From Bugula neritina (lineage: Eukaryota > Bryozoa > Gymnolaemata > Cheilostomatida > Bugulidae), in contig OZ037765.1 in the NCBI GenBank assembly GCA_964035545.1, forward strand, positions 26,734,504-26,798,503: a stretch of DNA of 64,000 nt, written 5' to 3'. Shown piece after piece: positions 1 to 11,460 of this stretch. Position 1 is the stretch's first letter; each line of letters opens with the position of its first letter. The notes under the pieces are model-generated. The model did no database searches, had not been told where the DNA came from, and was given only the letters and a program-made list of their open reading frames with translations. The position numbers and the translations under genes were made by a program.

Positions 1-4
1 GGGA

Positions 5-51
5 GAATGGGCTACAATTGGAATCTATATTGATGGAATTGTAGCCCATTC
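5..51. repeat. Perfect 15-bp inverted repeat with 17-nt loop
   Basis: GAATGGGCTACAATT at 5-19 is the exact reverse complement of 37-51. It could be an element end or a hairpin; the window begins too close to it to tell. Confidence 0.7.
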
Positions 52-1249
52 CTCCAAACCTTAGCATATTATTAACTTACATACTTAGTCCAGCACTTTT
101 GCATTAGCCATACAGGTTTATTATTCTGTTATTTATATTTGGCCAGAATCTAAAAATTGATATCAAAATAACAGCTGATGTAAACCATCAGCTATATCAA
201 ATAATGGGAAGACAGCTGCTACGTTAGATAAACAGTGTTACAGTATTTGATAGTTCAATAATGGTGCTGAAATATAATATATTTATATAAAATTTTAGTT
301 ATTAAATATATACATAAGTGTTAATTTCCTCACTCAATAAATAGCCAGCCAAAGTTCTGTCAGAGTGTTGAAAACTTAGGGTGCCAATTTTGATAAATCA
401 TTTAAATATATTCATTGTATTGTATATTGATTAATTACCTTGAAATTCTTAGTTACATAATAAATTATGTTGTAATATGTTACATGATTAGTTGATATAT
501 TATACAATTCATATTCTTCACTGTATTTTTAAAATGGAAGCTCAACTTTTGAAAGAATTTTTACAACAAAATATTTTGTTTATTATATAAAAATATTAGG
601 CTTTATAAGTTTTTTCCTTATAGTGAAAAGACTAACATAATTTGTGGTGGAATCTTTTAATGTAAGTACGGGCAGGTTGATTATAAAAGTACATCAATTA
701 CACACAGAATTGGTAGATGGGCTAAACTTAGCTGGGCGACATAGGAAGCAAAGAGCAACCAATCAAATACATAATAGACTGCAGTATACAAGATATTTAC
801 TAAAATACTGTTAGAACATTACATTACATAAAGAATGAAATTTCATAATCGAATTAAATATAATTTAATAACCAAACGATATAATTGGTGAGCCTAATCG
901 TTCTGGCACAGCTAAAATGGCTCATGGCTGTTGTATTTTTTGAAACTGTTAAAAAAGTGGAAAAGTAATTAAAAACAGACTCTTATCTATACACTGTCGA
1001 ATAATAGTAGTAGTAGTAGTTACTGCTTTGGGCTTATCACAACTTGAAAAAGAAGTTATTGATTACACATGAATATTACTGTTCAATATGTGCATTATGC
1101 TAATGCTGCATTGTTATTATTGTGTACTTTTAAGTACCATAACATATAGATAAAGTGTATTAGGGGTTATTGAAATAAAATCTAAAAATAGTTACAAACT
1201 AAAATAAATTACCATCATGCTTTTAATAATTAGTTTATTTTTGACAAAA

Positions 1250-1720
1250 TATTGTGGTAAATATCAGATTTACCCCCCTTGACACATTACTTATGGCTAT
1301 TTTCCTAAATACTGTAATTATAGCTAAGTCTGTGGCGTAACTTTCTAATACTAGCTTTAAATACTATGGCTATTGTTAAGCTATTAGCATAGTAAATAGT
1401 TAATCCCTTTTCCCCAATTATAAGTTACAATAGCATACACATGGTTGGGTTCATTTTTGCTCATTCGCGTAAACCGACAGTTGGATGCCGACAGACCGAT
1501 GCCGGCGTCCCCTGCCAAACATCTCCCCCTCCGCTGTCGGTAGAAGGTTCTAGAAGTCCTTTGTTCTGCTAGTATTTTTTAGACTGGATACATCACTACC
1601 ACAATAAAAAACAACTGTACGCATATTCAACACCCTCTCTTGTCTCTTCTATAACAAAGAGTTATGTTCTCTGCCTGATTTCATTCAGTAACCCACAAAC
1701 TATTACAATTTATATTACGC
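1250..1720. other. Unit-specific insertion with GC-rich patch
   Basis: Sequence before about 1250 and after about 1720 follows the usual spacer, but this block has no counterpart in the spacers left of copies B-J. Its core at 1440-1560 is clearly more GC-rich than its surroundings and contains inverted ACCGACAG / CTGTCGGT segments. No open frame or known element end is recognised. Boundaries are approximate. Confidence 0.35.
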
Positions 1721-2397
1721 AGTTGATGCAGAACTTGTTTTGAATGTTTGAAATACATATGTAGCAGATGTTGTGGTTGGTAAAAACACTTGCAACAGAT
1801 AACTAAAGTTTCCGTGCCAAAGAATTGTTATTACTGGTAACTCTAAAAAGTAATTGTTACTATTGATTAGATGCCAGCTGAATAATTTTTGCTAAAATTT
1901 TTGATAATTATAATTTGTTTAATAATATAATAAATGTTTTGCCGGTAATAGTTATAGAAATAAAGCAATTATCCAAAACACTGAATGGCTACTTTTCTCA
2001 GTATGATGATTGTTTATTGTAATATGTTGTTGAAATAGAATATTATTGAATAGAACATATAATTAACTAGAGCAATATAACTTAAATTTCATGACACATG
2101 TATCTAACCTATGAATAATATGACATTTATAAAATAAGACTATAGAGTTAATTACTAAATGTTGGCAAAAAACTGTTTTAAATGGTAAAAGTAGCAATTG
2201 ATTTAAATTACTTGTCATAAAATCTGGTTTGTTGTGACACTAAATATTTTGCATTTTTAAAATTGGTTTTGCGTTTCAGGTGCAAATATTGGAATTCCTA
2301 CATTGAAGTAAACTCATCCTTCAGAGAGTTTTATACTGTAGCTTTACGGGTGCAATAAAAGCATATATAAAGGTGAAAATCTGAAAAGGATTATATA

Positions 2398-2827
2398 TAT
2401 ATGGGTAATTTTACCTAATTTAGTACGCATTGGAAATCTCCAGTTTTTAGCTATTTTTCACAATTTAGCTGCTAATGTATATGAACTTTTGCCCAAAATT
2501 AGTAATATATCAATAAATACACCTAAATAATCAAGGTTACTCTTAATTTTGCTTGATTTGCCATGATTTTCCTATTTATTTAGCCAGTTTGAATTGCTGA
2601 CTGTTACGGAAAAAACCATAACCATCTGCAATTGAAAGTAGCTGAATAACTAGGAAAAAGCATGGGGAATCAAGCAAAATAAAAAAGAATTTTGATTATT
2701 CATGTGTATTTATTGATATTCTATTAGTTTTGGGCAAAAACCCATGTTCATTAGCAGCTAAATTGTAAAAAATAGCTAAAAACTGAAAATTCCCAGTGTG
2801 TACTAAGTTAAGTAAAATGACCCATAT
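2398..2827. mobile_element. Foldback MITE-like element, about 430 bp
   Basis: The left half (2398-2600) and the right half (2640-2827) are reverse complements at roughly 80 percent by eye, starting with ATATGGGTAATTTTAC-like termini. No coding capacity is seen. The same position downstream of copy H (about 37,610) reads straight through GGATTATATGAAGTT without the element, so this is an insertion beside copy A at a TA/TATA target. It is a non-autonomous inverted-repeat transposon by structure; the superfamily is undetermined. Confidence 0.7.
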
Positions 2828-2967
2828 GAAGTTACAACATCAAAGTGATGAGATTATGTGATTCTAGCCCAAAGACAGCAAATAAAAAAATTCTGCTGTG
2901 TTTGTTGTTAAGTCCACTGTAGAAGATCATCTGTCTGTAAATGTACATCATCAGCAATTCAGGTTTC

Positions 2968-5602
2968 TCAGTTGTGTTTTTTCATATGAATAACAAGTTG
3001 CCCTCTCCGAGCAGCCTTGTAGTCACATAGATTACAGTGGAATGGTTTCTTTCCAGTGTGTTTTATCATGTGTCTAACAAGATAACTTTTATATCCAGTT
3101 TTATAGCCACATACACTGCACTCATATGGTCTTTCTCCAGTGTGGTTCCTCATATGCTTAGTAACATTACCTTGCTGTGCTGACTTGTAGTCACATTGAT
3201 CACATTGAAAAGGTTTTTCTCCAGTATGAATTCTCATGTGTTCGGTGAGATGACTTCTTCGAACAGAAGCATGACCACAAAATTTGCATACAAAAGGTCT
3301 CTCTCTGGTGTGTCTTCTTATATGCTGGGTAAGATTATTTTTACGCTCAGTTAGGTAGTCACATAGATGGCATTGAAATTTTTTCTTTTCAATGTGCAAT
3401 TTTCTATGTTTAGCAAGTCTAACCTGTCTTGTAGATTCACCTTTACAAGTAGTATGTAAAAGTTTCTTCTGGTTGCAGTTTGCTTTTACTGGAATCACTA
3501 GATCTTCTTTCTGGTCAAACACATCTCCAGGTATGTTAGTAGTTACATGCATATTTTCAATAGTAGGATTTTCTGTAATTCCGTCTGAGTTGTATTCATG
3601 TGCTCCTTTACACAATGCAGCAGTATTATCAAATGTGTTTCTGTTATCAAATTCTGGGTGAATTCTTTCTGTGAAATATAAAACAATTAAAACACATAAA
3701 GTTTTCACTAATCAGTTTTAGGTTCTACTCTAGGTTATTTATTTTTGTCATGCAAACTTATTCTCTCAGTTGAAAACGACAACTCATGTATTCTAATACA
3801 TCGGCTAATAGAGCTAAGAAATATTCTCTCAGTTGAAAAAGATAACACATGCATCTTAATCTATTGCTTCTGTGCATCTGTTAATGATACAAAAAAAATC
3901 ATATTTCAGGATATTTTGCTCAATCAGAAGTTGTTAATTCTATAGTGAAAGATATTTTGTATTCTCACTAAAGCCAACTTTAAACGCAAATAATTGCAAG
4001 TATAATTATGTAATATTGTCAACTATTTTTTCAAATGATAGAAAAATAAGTTGATTAAAACATAAATTAGCAAGTAAACTTCTCTCAATTTAGTCAACTG
4101 CTTGCTCAACCTCATTGAACTTCAATTTGAAAAGAATACAATTGGTCTAAAAAACATGCTCATTATGATACACCTCTAATATTATAGTTTTGAAAGAATT
4201 TCTTGTACATCTTCCTAAATATACTCACCAGTTGAGTGAGTATATCTAAGAATATGTAGCAACCACAAATGTCAGCCATTTTTAGAAATGTCCAATCTTT
4301 CTATACGGCATTGCTTTACGCCAGGATCAAGCACTGCTTGATTAGAAAAAGATGAGATGGACACCTATTAGACAAGAAGACAATATAGTATCAATTCATT
4401 TGATATAAATGTCCAATTGGGTGCCATAGATCATACACAATAGCACGCTTTAAGAATTTTATCCCGGACACAATACAAATGGCTGAAATTTTATATTACA
4501 GCACACTTTTGGTTGCATACCAGTAGCCTCAAATGTCAGCAATTTTTAGAACGTCCCGGCTAAAGTTCTCCGAATGTGCAATTGCATGGGTAAGAGTGTT
4601 GACACTTCATTAGACATTTATATCCAATGAGTTGACACCAACGTTTCCGTGTGCAATAGGAGTCAGAGCAAACTTTTTAATAAAGCATTGTTTTATCCTG
4701 GAATACCGTGATGTAGTACTGACATTTGATGGTACCTCGTCTGGGGGGTAACAGTAATTCCACAATACAAAGTTAAAATAGCTTGTAAAATGTTAGCCTC
4801 AACTGAGATTCAAACCTGAGACCTGCTGCTTGCAAGTGGGTACACTAACCATTACACTTTAGTGACTTCGGGTATTCTAAACAACAACATATTCTTAGAT
4901 ATACTCACCAGTTGAATTGAAATCTGTTGTAACATTCAGTCCTAAAACTGTAAAAGCCTGAGAGATAACTTCAGACAGAGGAACATCAGGTTCTTCTGGT
5001 AGATTGTTGTCATATACTGAAGCTTCTGTGTTAACGGAGTTATGAATGTTTGTATGATCATTAGTGGGAAATGAAGTGACTGAGTTTACAGGATTCATAT
5101 TTTGATTTGGAATACAATTCTCAAAGAAACCATTCTCTAAGTATGAGTTTGAGACTGTAGTTGACATGTCAAGAAGAGGTTGAGTGTCTAATACTACTGG
5201 ATGATGTTTATACTGGGACACAAAGTTTCTATTGATAAAAGTAGGCTCCAGTTCAATACTGCATTGATCTCTAAAATATGGTTCCTGTCTGTGTGGATTA
5301 GGTATTTGAAAAGTCCCCTGTGTTACCATAACTGAAAAAAGATGTAAAAAACAAGGCAAACTGACATCTACATAAAACAAATTGTTTTGAATTGTCTTTA
5401 GTACATTTCCACTTTGAATATCGACAAATGAAAAAGCATTATAAAAAAAAATATTACAAACTTACGTTGGCATTAATTAAAACCTTCTTTTTTAAATGTT
5501 TCCCTTTAAGTTCATGAAAATTAACATTCACATAGCCTACAAAGAACTTTTTTATTTTCACATATATTGTATACTGTACTTACATTGGTTGCCCACAGAC
5601 AT
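2968..5602 (-). CDS. C2H2 zinc-finger gene, copy A (5 fingers)
   Basis: Three coding exons on the minus strand: 5584-5602, 4909-5331 and 2968-3668, phases 1 and 1, giving 380 residues. Exon 1 encodes MSVGNQ and ends at GTAAGT. Exon 2 encodes the family's 141-residue module. Exon 3 begins ERIHPEFDN and ends with five C-x2-C-x12-H-x3-H fingers joined by TGEKP-type linkers. Fingers mostly have the CDYK form (Tyr two residues after the second Cys) rather than Phe at the usual place. Finger 2 lacks the usual Phe (GHASVRRSH). The predicted role is a nuclear DNA-binding protein; this follows from the finger arrays, and the target is unknown. The stop comes three codons earlier than in most copies (HN* instead of HNQET*), a feature shared with copy H. 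The start could lie in a further upstream exon that I cannot see. Confidence 0.85.
4236..4908 (-). mobile_element. Inverted-repeat insertion in intron 2 of copy A, carries the 5' splice site
   Basis: On the plus strand it starts GTGAGTATATCTAAGAATAT at 4236 and ends with the reverse complement of that sequence at 4908. CAGTTGA flanks it on both sides (4229-4235 and 4909-4915), like a 7-bp target duplication. Read on the minus strand, the element's own end supplies the GTGAGT donor immediately after exon 2. A second copy of exon end plus donor lies at 4219-4235. The interior holds a 17-bp palindrome (4326-4342) and a tRNA-like SINE head (4796-4873), so it is composite. Confidence 0.6.
4796..4873 (-). 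repeat. tRNA-derived SINE head in intron 2 (copy A)
   Basis: The minus strand reads like a decayed tRNA: an A-box-like TGGTTAGTGTACC, then a B-box-like GGTTTGAATCTC. No acceptor stem pairs, so it is not a functional tRNA. Equivalent heads occur in copies B, C, E, F and H and were duplicated with the units. Confidence 0.55.
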
Positions 5603-7520
5603 GATTGATAAACTAAACCTAGCTATAGAACAGACAGGAAAGAGAAGGCAATAAATAAATTTAAAATATAAGAAGTTTGAGTTTCACTATAAAACCGTCA
5701 GATATAAACTTTGCAGGAAAGTGCTCTCAAATGAATCTACTCTGATCACCAAAGCAATATAATCTGTTAGCTATACATTCAGCTGTTCAGCTACAGTTAG
5801 CTATTGTATTTTATAAAGGAGATTTGACAATGGTGAAGTAAAAGAGAACAGGTCTGTGGCTAAACCAATTAATTTAAACAAAAATCCAGCCATTTTAACA
5901 AAAATTCGCCTGAATTCAGTAGACTTAGTTCTGTAGGAGAACAAAAATATTTATAAATAATGTTGAAATATTATAGTATATGCACTCAACTGCACATAGA
6001 AATATAGAAGTTTAATCAGTTTCACATAGAAGTGTTACATTATATATAACAATTTTATGAAAACTTTAAACAAGAAGCAGCCATTTTAACAAAAATTCAT
6101 CTGGATTTAGGATTCTATATAGGAGGACAAAGGTATTTATAAATGATGTTGAAATATGCACTCAATTGCACATTTGAATCCAACTACATAATATATCTGC
6201 AGTTACAGCACACAAGTTATTTCTCCCTTGTATTATATGTCCAATACTATTTGGTTGAGATGACATGGTATCTGAAGTAAGAGTATTAATTTGATTTTGA
6301 ACAATGTGTCACCAGTTTCACTTAGAAGCATTACACTATACAACAGTTTTGTATTCATGAAGAATTCTAAGATTCCTCGCATCATACAGTTAGCTCTGAT
6401 TAGAGCTACTCCTGATGAATTATTTAAATAATATAATATTAATTGCATTGCATATTGATTTACCTTGAAACTTTTAGTTACAAAATATATAACGTTATAT
6501 AATTCAAAATGCTTAGTTGATATACTATATACTTTATATATTCATTTTAGTTTGAAACTGCAGCTCGACTTTTAGAAGAATTTTTAAAATTGGATAGAAA
6601 TATTTTGACATTATTCACCCTATAGTTGCACAATAACTATTTCCCTTATAGCAAAACAAATTATAATTTGTGGTAAAATTTATCAGTGTAAGTACAGGCA
6701 GGTACGGTGTATTATAAATGTACAGGTATTGATAACACAGACCTGATAGACCATGGACTAAACTTAACTGGAAGACACAGAAAGTAAAAGCACCCAATGA
6801 AACACATAATATAGACAACATACTATTTTGACTAAAATACGGTCAATACTCATGGTAGGTTACATAATAAATAAAATAATTGAATGAAATATAGTATTTA
6901 ATGATCAAACAATATAATTTATTAGCTCATATGTTCTGGCACAGCTATATATACAATGGTTCATAGCTGTTGTACTTTTAAAGTTGTTTAAGAAGTGGGA
7001 GAATATAGCTATAAACAGACTTTAATCTGTACACTATTGAATAATATTAGTGTTGCTTTTTTATATTTATCATACCGTTTTTCAAGTTGAGATATATTAT
7101 CATAACTTGAAAAAGAGGTTATTGATTAATTGACCTTGTAAAGTACATTATATTATTATATTTGAATTTTGCTTTTATATATTCAAGCTATTGTTGCATT
7201 TTTATTATTGTCAACTGCAAATATAAATTTATATATGATAGCAGACTAATTGGGTTACCAAAATTATGTAATTTTTAAATTGGCTTTGTGTTTTAGATGC
7301 AAATATAGTTGAATTCCTATATTGGAGTGAATTTATCCTTCATAAAACTTTATTCAGTGGCTTTAGTTCTGCAGGTACAATTAAAACATATGTAAGAACT
7401 AGCAATATCAAAGAGTAGAAGTATGCCATTACAGCCTCAAAGACAGCAAACAAAATAATTCCTTCTGTGTCTGTGCTGAAATCTGCCTGTAAATGTCTGC
7501 TTTTAAACATCATCAGCAAT
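5603..7520. other. Spacer between copies A and B
   Basis: No gene is seen. The stretch holds the conserved 5' flank of copy A (5603-5870), then AT-rich spacer homologous to that right of copies F and H (the block containing CAGCCATTTTAACAAAAATT at about 6078). The 3' flank of copy B occupies the last few hundred bases. Short open frames here show no codon signal or homology. Confidence 0.55.
5678..5870 (-). promoter_or_regulatory. Conserved 5' flank / candidate promoter of copy A
   Basis: About 80-270 bp upstream of the ATG is a block kept in most copies, including inverted G: an AGTTTTATAGTGAAACT-like motif (plus strand at about 5680-5697), then a TAGCTAACTGTAGCTGAAC-like motif (about 5771-5805). 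Equivalents of the first motif are near 10,278 (B), 15,910 (C), 21,272 (D), 24,850 (E), 30,824 (F), 31,972 (G), 43,782 (I) and 49,433 (J); H is degraded. Promoter function is inferred only from position and retention. Confidence 0.35.
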
Positions 7521-10205
7521 TCAAGTTTCTTGGTTATGCTTTTTCATGTGAATAACAAGTTGCCCTCTTTGAGCAGCCTTGTAGTCACATAGTTTACATT
7601 GGAATGGTTTCTCTCCTGTGTGTGTCCTCATATGTTTCGTGAGAGTACTTTGCTGTGCTGACTTGTAGTCACATTGATTACATTGAAATGGTTTTTCTCC
7701 AGTATGAGTTCTCATGTGTTTGATTAAATAATTTCTACGAGCAAAAGCATAACCACAGACTTTACATTCAAATGGTTTCTCTCCAGAGTGTATTCTCATG
7801 TGCAGAATAAGATGACCTTTATATCCAGTTTTATAGTCACAAACGCTGCACTCATATGGTCTTTCTCCAGTGTGTTTCCTCATATGCTTAGTAACATTAC
7901 CTTGTTGTTCTGACTTGTAGTCACATTGATCACATTGGAATGGTTTCTCTCCAGTATGGATTCTCATGTGTGCGATGAGATTATTTTTCCAAATGAAAGC
8001 CTGACTGCAAACTTTGCAAACAAAAGGTCTCTCTTTTGTGTGTCTTCTCATATGATGGACAAGACTATTTTTACGTTCAGTAAGATAATTACATAAATAG
8101 CATTGAAACCTTTTCTTCTCAGTGTGTAATTTTCTATGTTTAGCAAGTCTAACCTGTCTTGTAGATTCATCTTTACAATTAGTATGTAAAAGTTTCTTCT
8201 GGTTGCAGCTTGCTTTTGCTGGGATCACTAGATCTTCTTTCTGATCAAACACATCTCCAGGTATGTTAGTAGTTACATGCACATTTTTACTATAAGTGTG
8301 ATTTTCTGTAATTTTGTCTGAGTTGTATTCATGTGCTCCTTTACACAATGCAGCAATATTATCAAATGTGTTTCCATTATCAAATTCTGGGTGAATCATT
8401 TCTGTAAAATATAAAACAATTAGGACACCTAAAGTTTTGACTAAATAGTTTTTAGGTTCTACTCTAGGCTATTCATTTTTGTCATGCAAACTTATTCTCT
8501 CAGTTGAAAACGACGACACATGTATCCTAATCTATTGCTCCTGTGCATCTGTTAATGAAAGAAAAAAAAACATATTTCAGGATATTTTGCTCAATCAGAA
8601 GTTGTTAATTCTATAGTGAATGATATTTTATGTTCTCACCAAAACCAACTTGAAACGCCAATAATTGCAAGTATAGTTTTGTAATATTATCGACTATTTC
8701 TTTGAATGATAGGAAAATAAGTTGATTGAAATATAAATTAGCAAGTAAACTTCCCTCAATTTAATCAACTGCTTGCTCAACCTCATTGAACTTCAATTTG
8801 AAAAGAATACAAAACGCCTAAGAAACATGCTCATTATGATACACCTCTAATATTATAGTTTTGAAAGAATTTCTTGTACATCTTCTTAAATATACTCACC
8901 AGTTGAGTGAGTATATCTAAGAATATGTAGCAACCACAAATTTCAGCCATTTTTAGAAATGTCTGATCTTTCTGTACGGCATTGCTTTCCACCAGGATCA
9001 AGCACTGCTTGATTAGAAAAAGATGAGATGGACACTTATTAGACAGGAAGACAATATAGTATCAATTCATTTGATATAAATGTCCAATGAAATTTTATAT
9101 TTATGTTTTCAATTTTATATTACGGCACACTTTTGGTTGCATACCAGTAGCCTCAAATGTCAGCCATTTTTAGAACGTCCCGGCTAAAGTTCTCCGAATG
9201 CGCTATTGCATGGGTAAGAGTGTTGACACCTCATTAGACATTTATATCCAATGAGTTGACACCAACGTTTCCCTGTGAAGTAGAAGTCAGAGCAATTTTT
9301 TTAATAAAGCAGTGCTTTATCCTGGAATAACGTGATGTAGTACTGACATTTGATGGTGCCTCTTCTGGGGGGTAACAGTAATTCCACAATACAAAGCTAA
9401 AATAGCTTGTAAAATGTTAGCCCCAACTGATATTCAAGCCTGAGACTTGCTGCTTGCAAGTGGGTACACTAACCATTACGCTATAGTGACTTCAGGGATT
9501 CCAAACAACAACGTATTTTTAGATATACTCACCAGTTGAATTGAAATCTGTTGTAACATTCAGTCCTAAAACTGTAAAAGCCTCAGAGATAACTTCAGAC
9601 AGAGGAACATCAGGTTCTTTTGGTAGATTGTTGTCATATACTGAAGTTTCTGCGTTAACAGAATTATGAATGTTTGTATGATCATTAGTGAGAAATGAAG
9701 TGACTGAATTTACAGGATTCATATTTTGATTTGGAATATAATTCTCAAAGAAACCATTCTCCAAGTATGAGTCTGAGACTGTAGTTGACATGTCAAGAAG
9801 AGGTTGAGTGTCTGATACTACTGGATGATGTTTATACTGTGACACAAAGTTTCTATTGATAAAAGTAGGCTCCAGTTCAATACTACATTGATCTCTAAAA
9901 TATGGTTCCTGTCTGTGTTGATTAGGTATTTGAAAAGTCCCATGTGTTATCATAACTGCAAAGATATATAAAAATAACGCAAATTGACATCTACCTTACA
10001 AATATTATTTTTAATTGTCTTGCCTTTTCCATGTCCCATATTGACAGTTGAAGAAGCATTATAATAAAACGTACTACAAACCTACACTGCCATTTAAAAA
10101 TTTGTTGTTAAAATTTTGGTTTTTTCATAGCAACTAATCACGTATATACTGAGAATGTTCTTGTTTTTACACGTTTCTATACTTACATTGATCACCCACA
10201 GACAT
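7521..10205 (-). CDS. C2H2 zinc-finger gene, copy B (7 fingers)
   Basis: Exons 10187-10205 (MSVGDQ), 9533-9955 and 7521-8401 on the minus strand join in frame to 440 residues. The acceptor before exon 3 is TTTTACAG and the donor after exon 2 is GTGAGTATAT. Exon 3 begins EMIHPEFDNGN. Seven consecutive C2H2 fingers run from about residue 245 to the end, with H-T-G-E-K-P-F linkers and a terminal HMKKHNQET. Just before finger 1, LLHTNC...HRKLH looks like a degenerate finger with its first Cys replaced. Intact by all visible criteria. It is probably a nuclear DNA-binding protein; the exon 2 module has no recognised function. Confidence 0.87.
8897..9532 (-). mobile_element. Inverted-repeat insertion in intron 2 of copy B
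   Basis: Same element as in copy A, 636 bp, with CAGTTGA on both sides (8890-8896 and 9533-9539) and a second donor-like copy of the exon 2 end at 8880-8896. It contains the tRNA-like head at about 9419-9495. Confidence 0.55.
9419..9495 (-). repeat. tRNA-derived SINE head in intron 2 (copy B)
   Basis: Orthologous to the head in copy A, with a decayed B box. It is not a tRNA gene because the acceptor stem is absent. Confidence 0.5.
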
Positions 10206-10708
10206 GGTGTATAAACTAAACCTAGCTAAATAACACTAAAAAAAGGAAATAGATAATGTTAGAACAAAATATGTTTGAGTTTCACTATAAAACTGACAGA
10301 TATACACTTTGCAGAAAAATGTTCTAAAATAAATCTACTCTGATCACCAAAGCAATATAATCTGCTAGCTATATATTCAGTTGTTCAGCTACAGTTAGCT
10401 ATTGTACCTTATAAAGGAGACTTGACAATGGTGAAGTAAAGGAAAACAAGCCTGTGGTTAAACTTTTATTACTCAATTGTTTTGTAATTTTGTTTTAAAA
10501 AAGCTATAACTTCTATAATATATAGATATACATCAATAGCTAAAACAATTTAGGTGTAATATTATTTCTATAAACTAATATTGAATTTAAGTGAGTCTAA
10601 ATTTACAGCTTTAGATCAAGCACAATAATTCAAAGCTACATTGACAAGCAAGTTTTCTTCCTTTCATATAAATTATGTTTATGTATTTATAACAACTAAT
10701 AAATTTCG

Positions 10709-11252
10709 GTGTCATCCCACATAAACACTTCCCAGTTAGACGATAAGCTAACTTTCCCACTTGGACGTTTCCCACATGAACAATTCCAAGTTAGGCGCTA
10801 ATTATTTATATTGCTATACAATATATATTTTACGTGCTATTTATTACATTATTATTTAAATATATGTATACTCAAATAAAGCACCTAAATAATTTTTTTT
10901 GGGTCTGCTTTAACATATTAATTTTACATATTTTTTGCTTCTTGTTTGAACAAATATTTTGTTTATGAGTATTCAATAATTAAAGATAATGTTTATTGTT
11001 AATCTATTATTGTTTTTGTCCCACACAAATCTGTGAAAATCTGAGTGTTATTTCAGATGATCCATGCTGTTAGTTATTATAGCTAATAGCATTTTAGCTA
11101 TTTAGCAACCAATGCAACAGTTATATAGGTACACATATATAAGTATATTACTGTATAATTATACATCATCGAAATAAAAAATAGCGTCTAACTGGGAATC
11201 GTTCATGTGGGAAATTTAGCTTAACTGGGAAGCGTCTATTTGGGATGAAACC
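10709..11252. mobile_element. MITE-like inverted-repeat element, 544 bp (spacer B)
   Basis: It starts GGTGTCATCCCACATAAACA and ends with an inverted version of it, ...GATGAAACC. The termini, about 70-90 bp each, carry repeated CCCAGTTAGACG-type and CACATGAACGATTCC-type submotifs in both orientations. The interior is AT-rich and non-coding. Copies lie at the equivalent place in spacers D, E and I, but the C spacer has unrelated sequence there. Confidence 0.65.
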
Positions 11253-11384
11253 ATCATTTCCACTTCTTTGATGCTAGCATTTTTTGAACCTGCAATAAGG
11301 AACAAAGTTTAGATTTACATCTACAAGTTGAGAATTCAAAAACACTTGAACTGTTCACATACTTGCATTTATAAAATTTCCCCC

Positions 11385-11460
11385 CTTCACTGAGATTTGA
11401 ACTCTAGATTTACAGCTTGCAAACATGCAAGCACAATGACCGTTACACCACATGGACTAC
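11385..11460 (-). repeat. tRNA-like SINE head (spacer B)
   Basis: The minus strand has a GTAACGGTCATTGTGC A-box-like and an AGTTCAAATCTC B-box-like segment at tRNA spacing. The best preserved relative is at 16,570-16,655. Confidence 0.5.

Larger units (their letters stand above)
1..2967. other. Inter-unit spacer at the left edge of the zinc-finger array
   Basis: No gene is visible here. Positions about 360-1240 and 1720-2340 resemble the spacers between later units (for example 11,500-12,900 and 36,100-37,600), which lie between the 5' side of one copy and the 3' side of the next. This suggests that another copy lies to the left of the window. The stretch also contains a hairpin at 5-51, an apparent unit-specific insertion around 1250-1720 with a GC-rich core, and a foldback element at about 2398-2827. 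Confidence 0.6.

Noticed and set aside
3392-3661. Plus-strand open frame of 89 codons, repeated at 19391, 38521 and 47576
   Set aside because: It is the antisense shadow of the conserved linker part of exon 3 in copies A, D, H and J, with no splice or start logic of its own.
4796-4873. Intronic and spacer tRNA-like sequences as functional tRNA genes
   Set aside because: A and B boxes are recognisable but acceptor stems do not pair and anticodon arms are irregular, so they are SINE heads or tRNA fossils.
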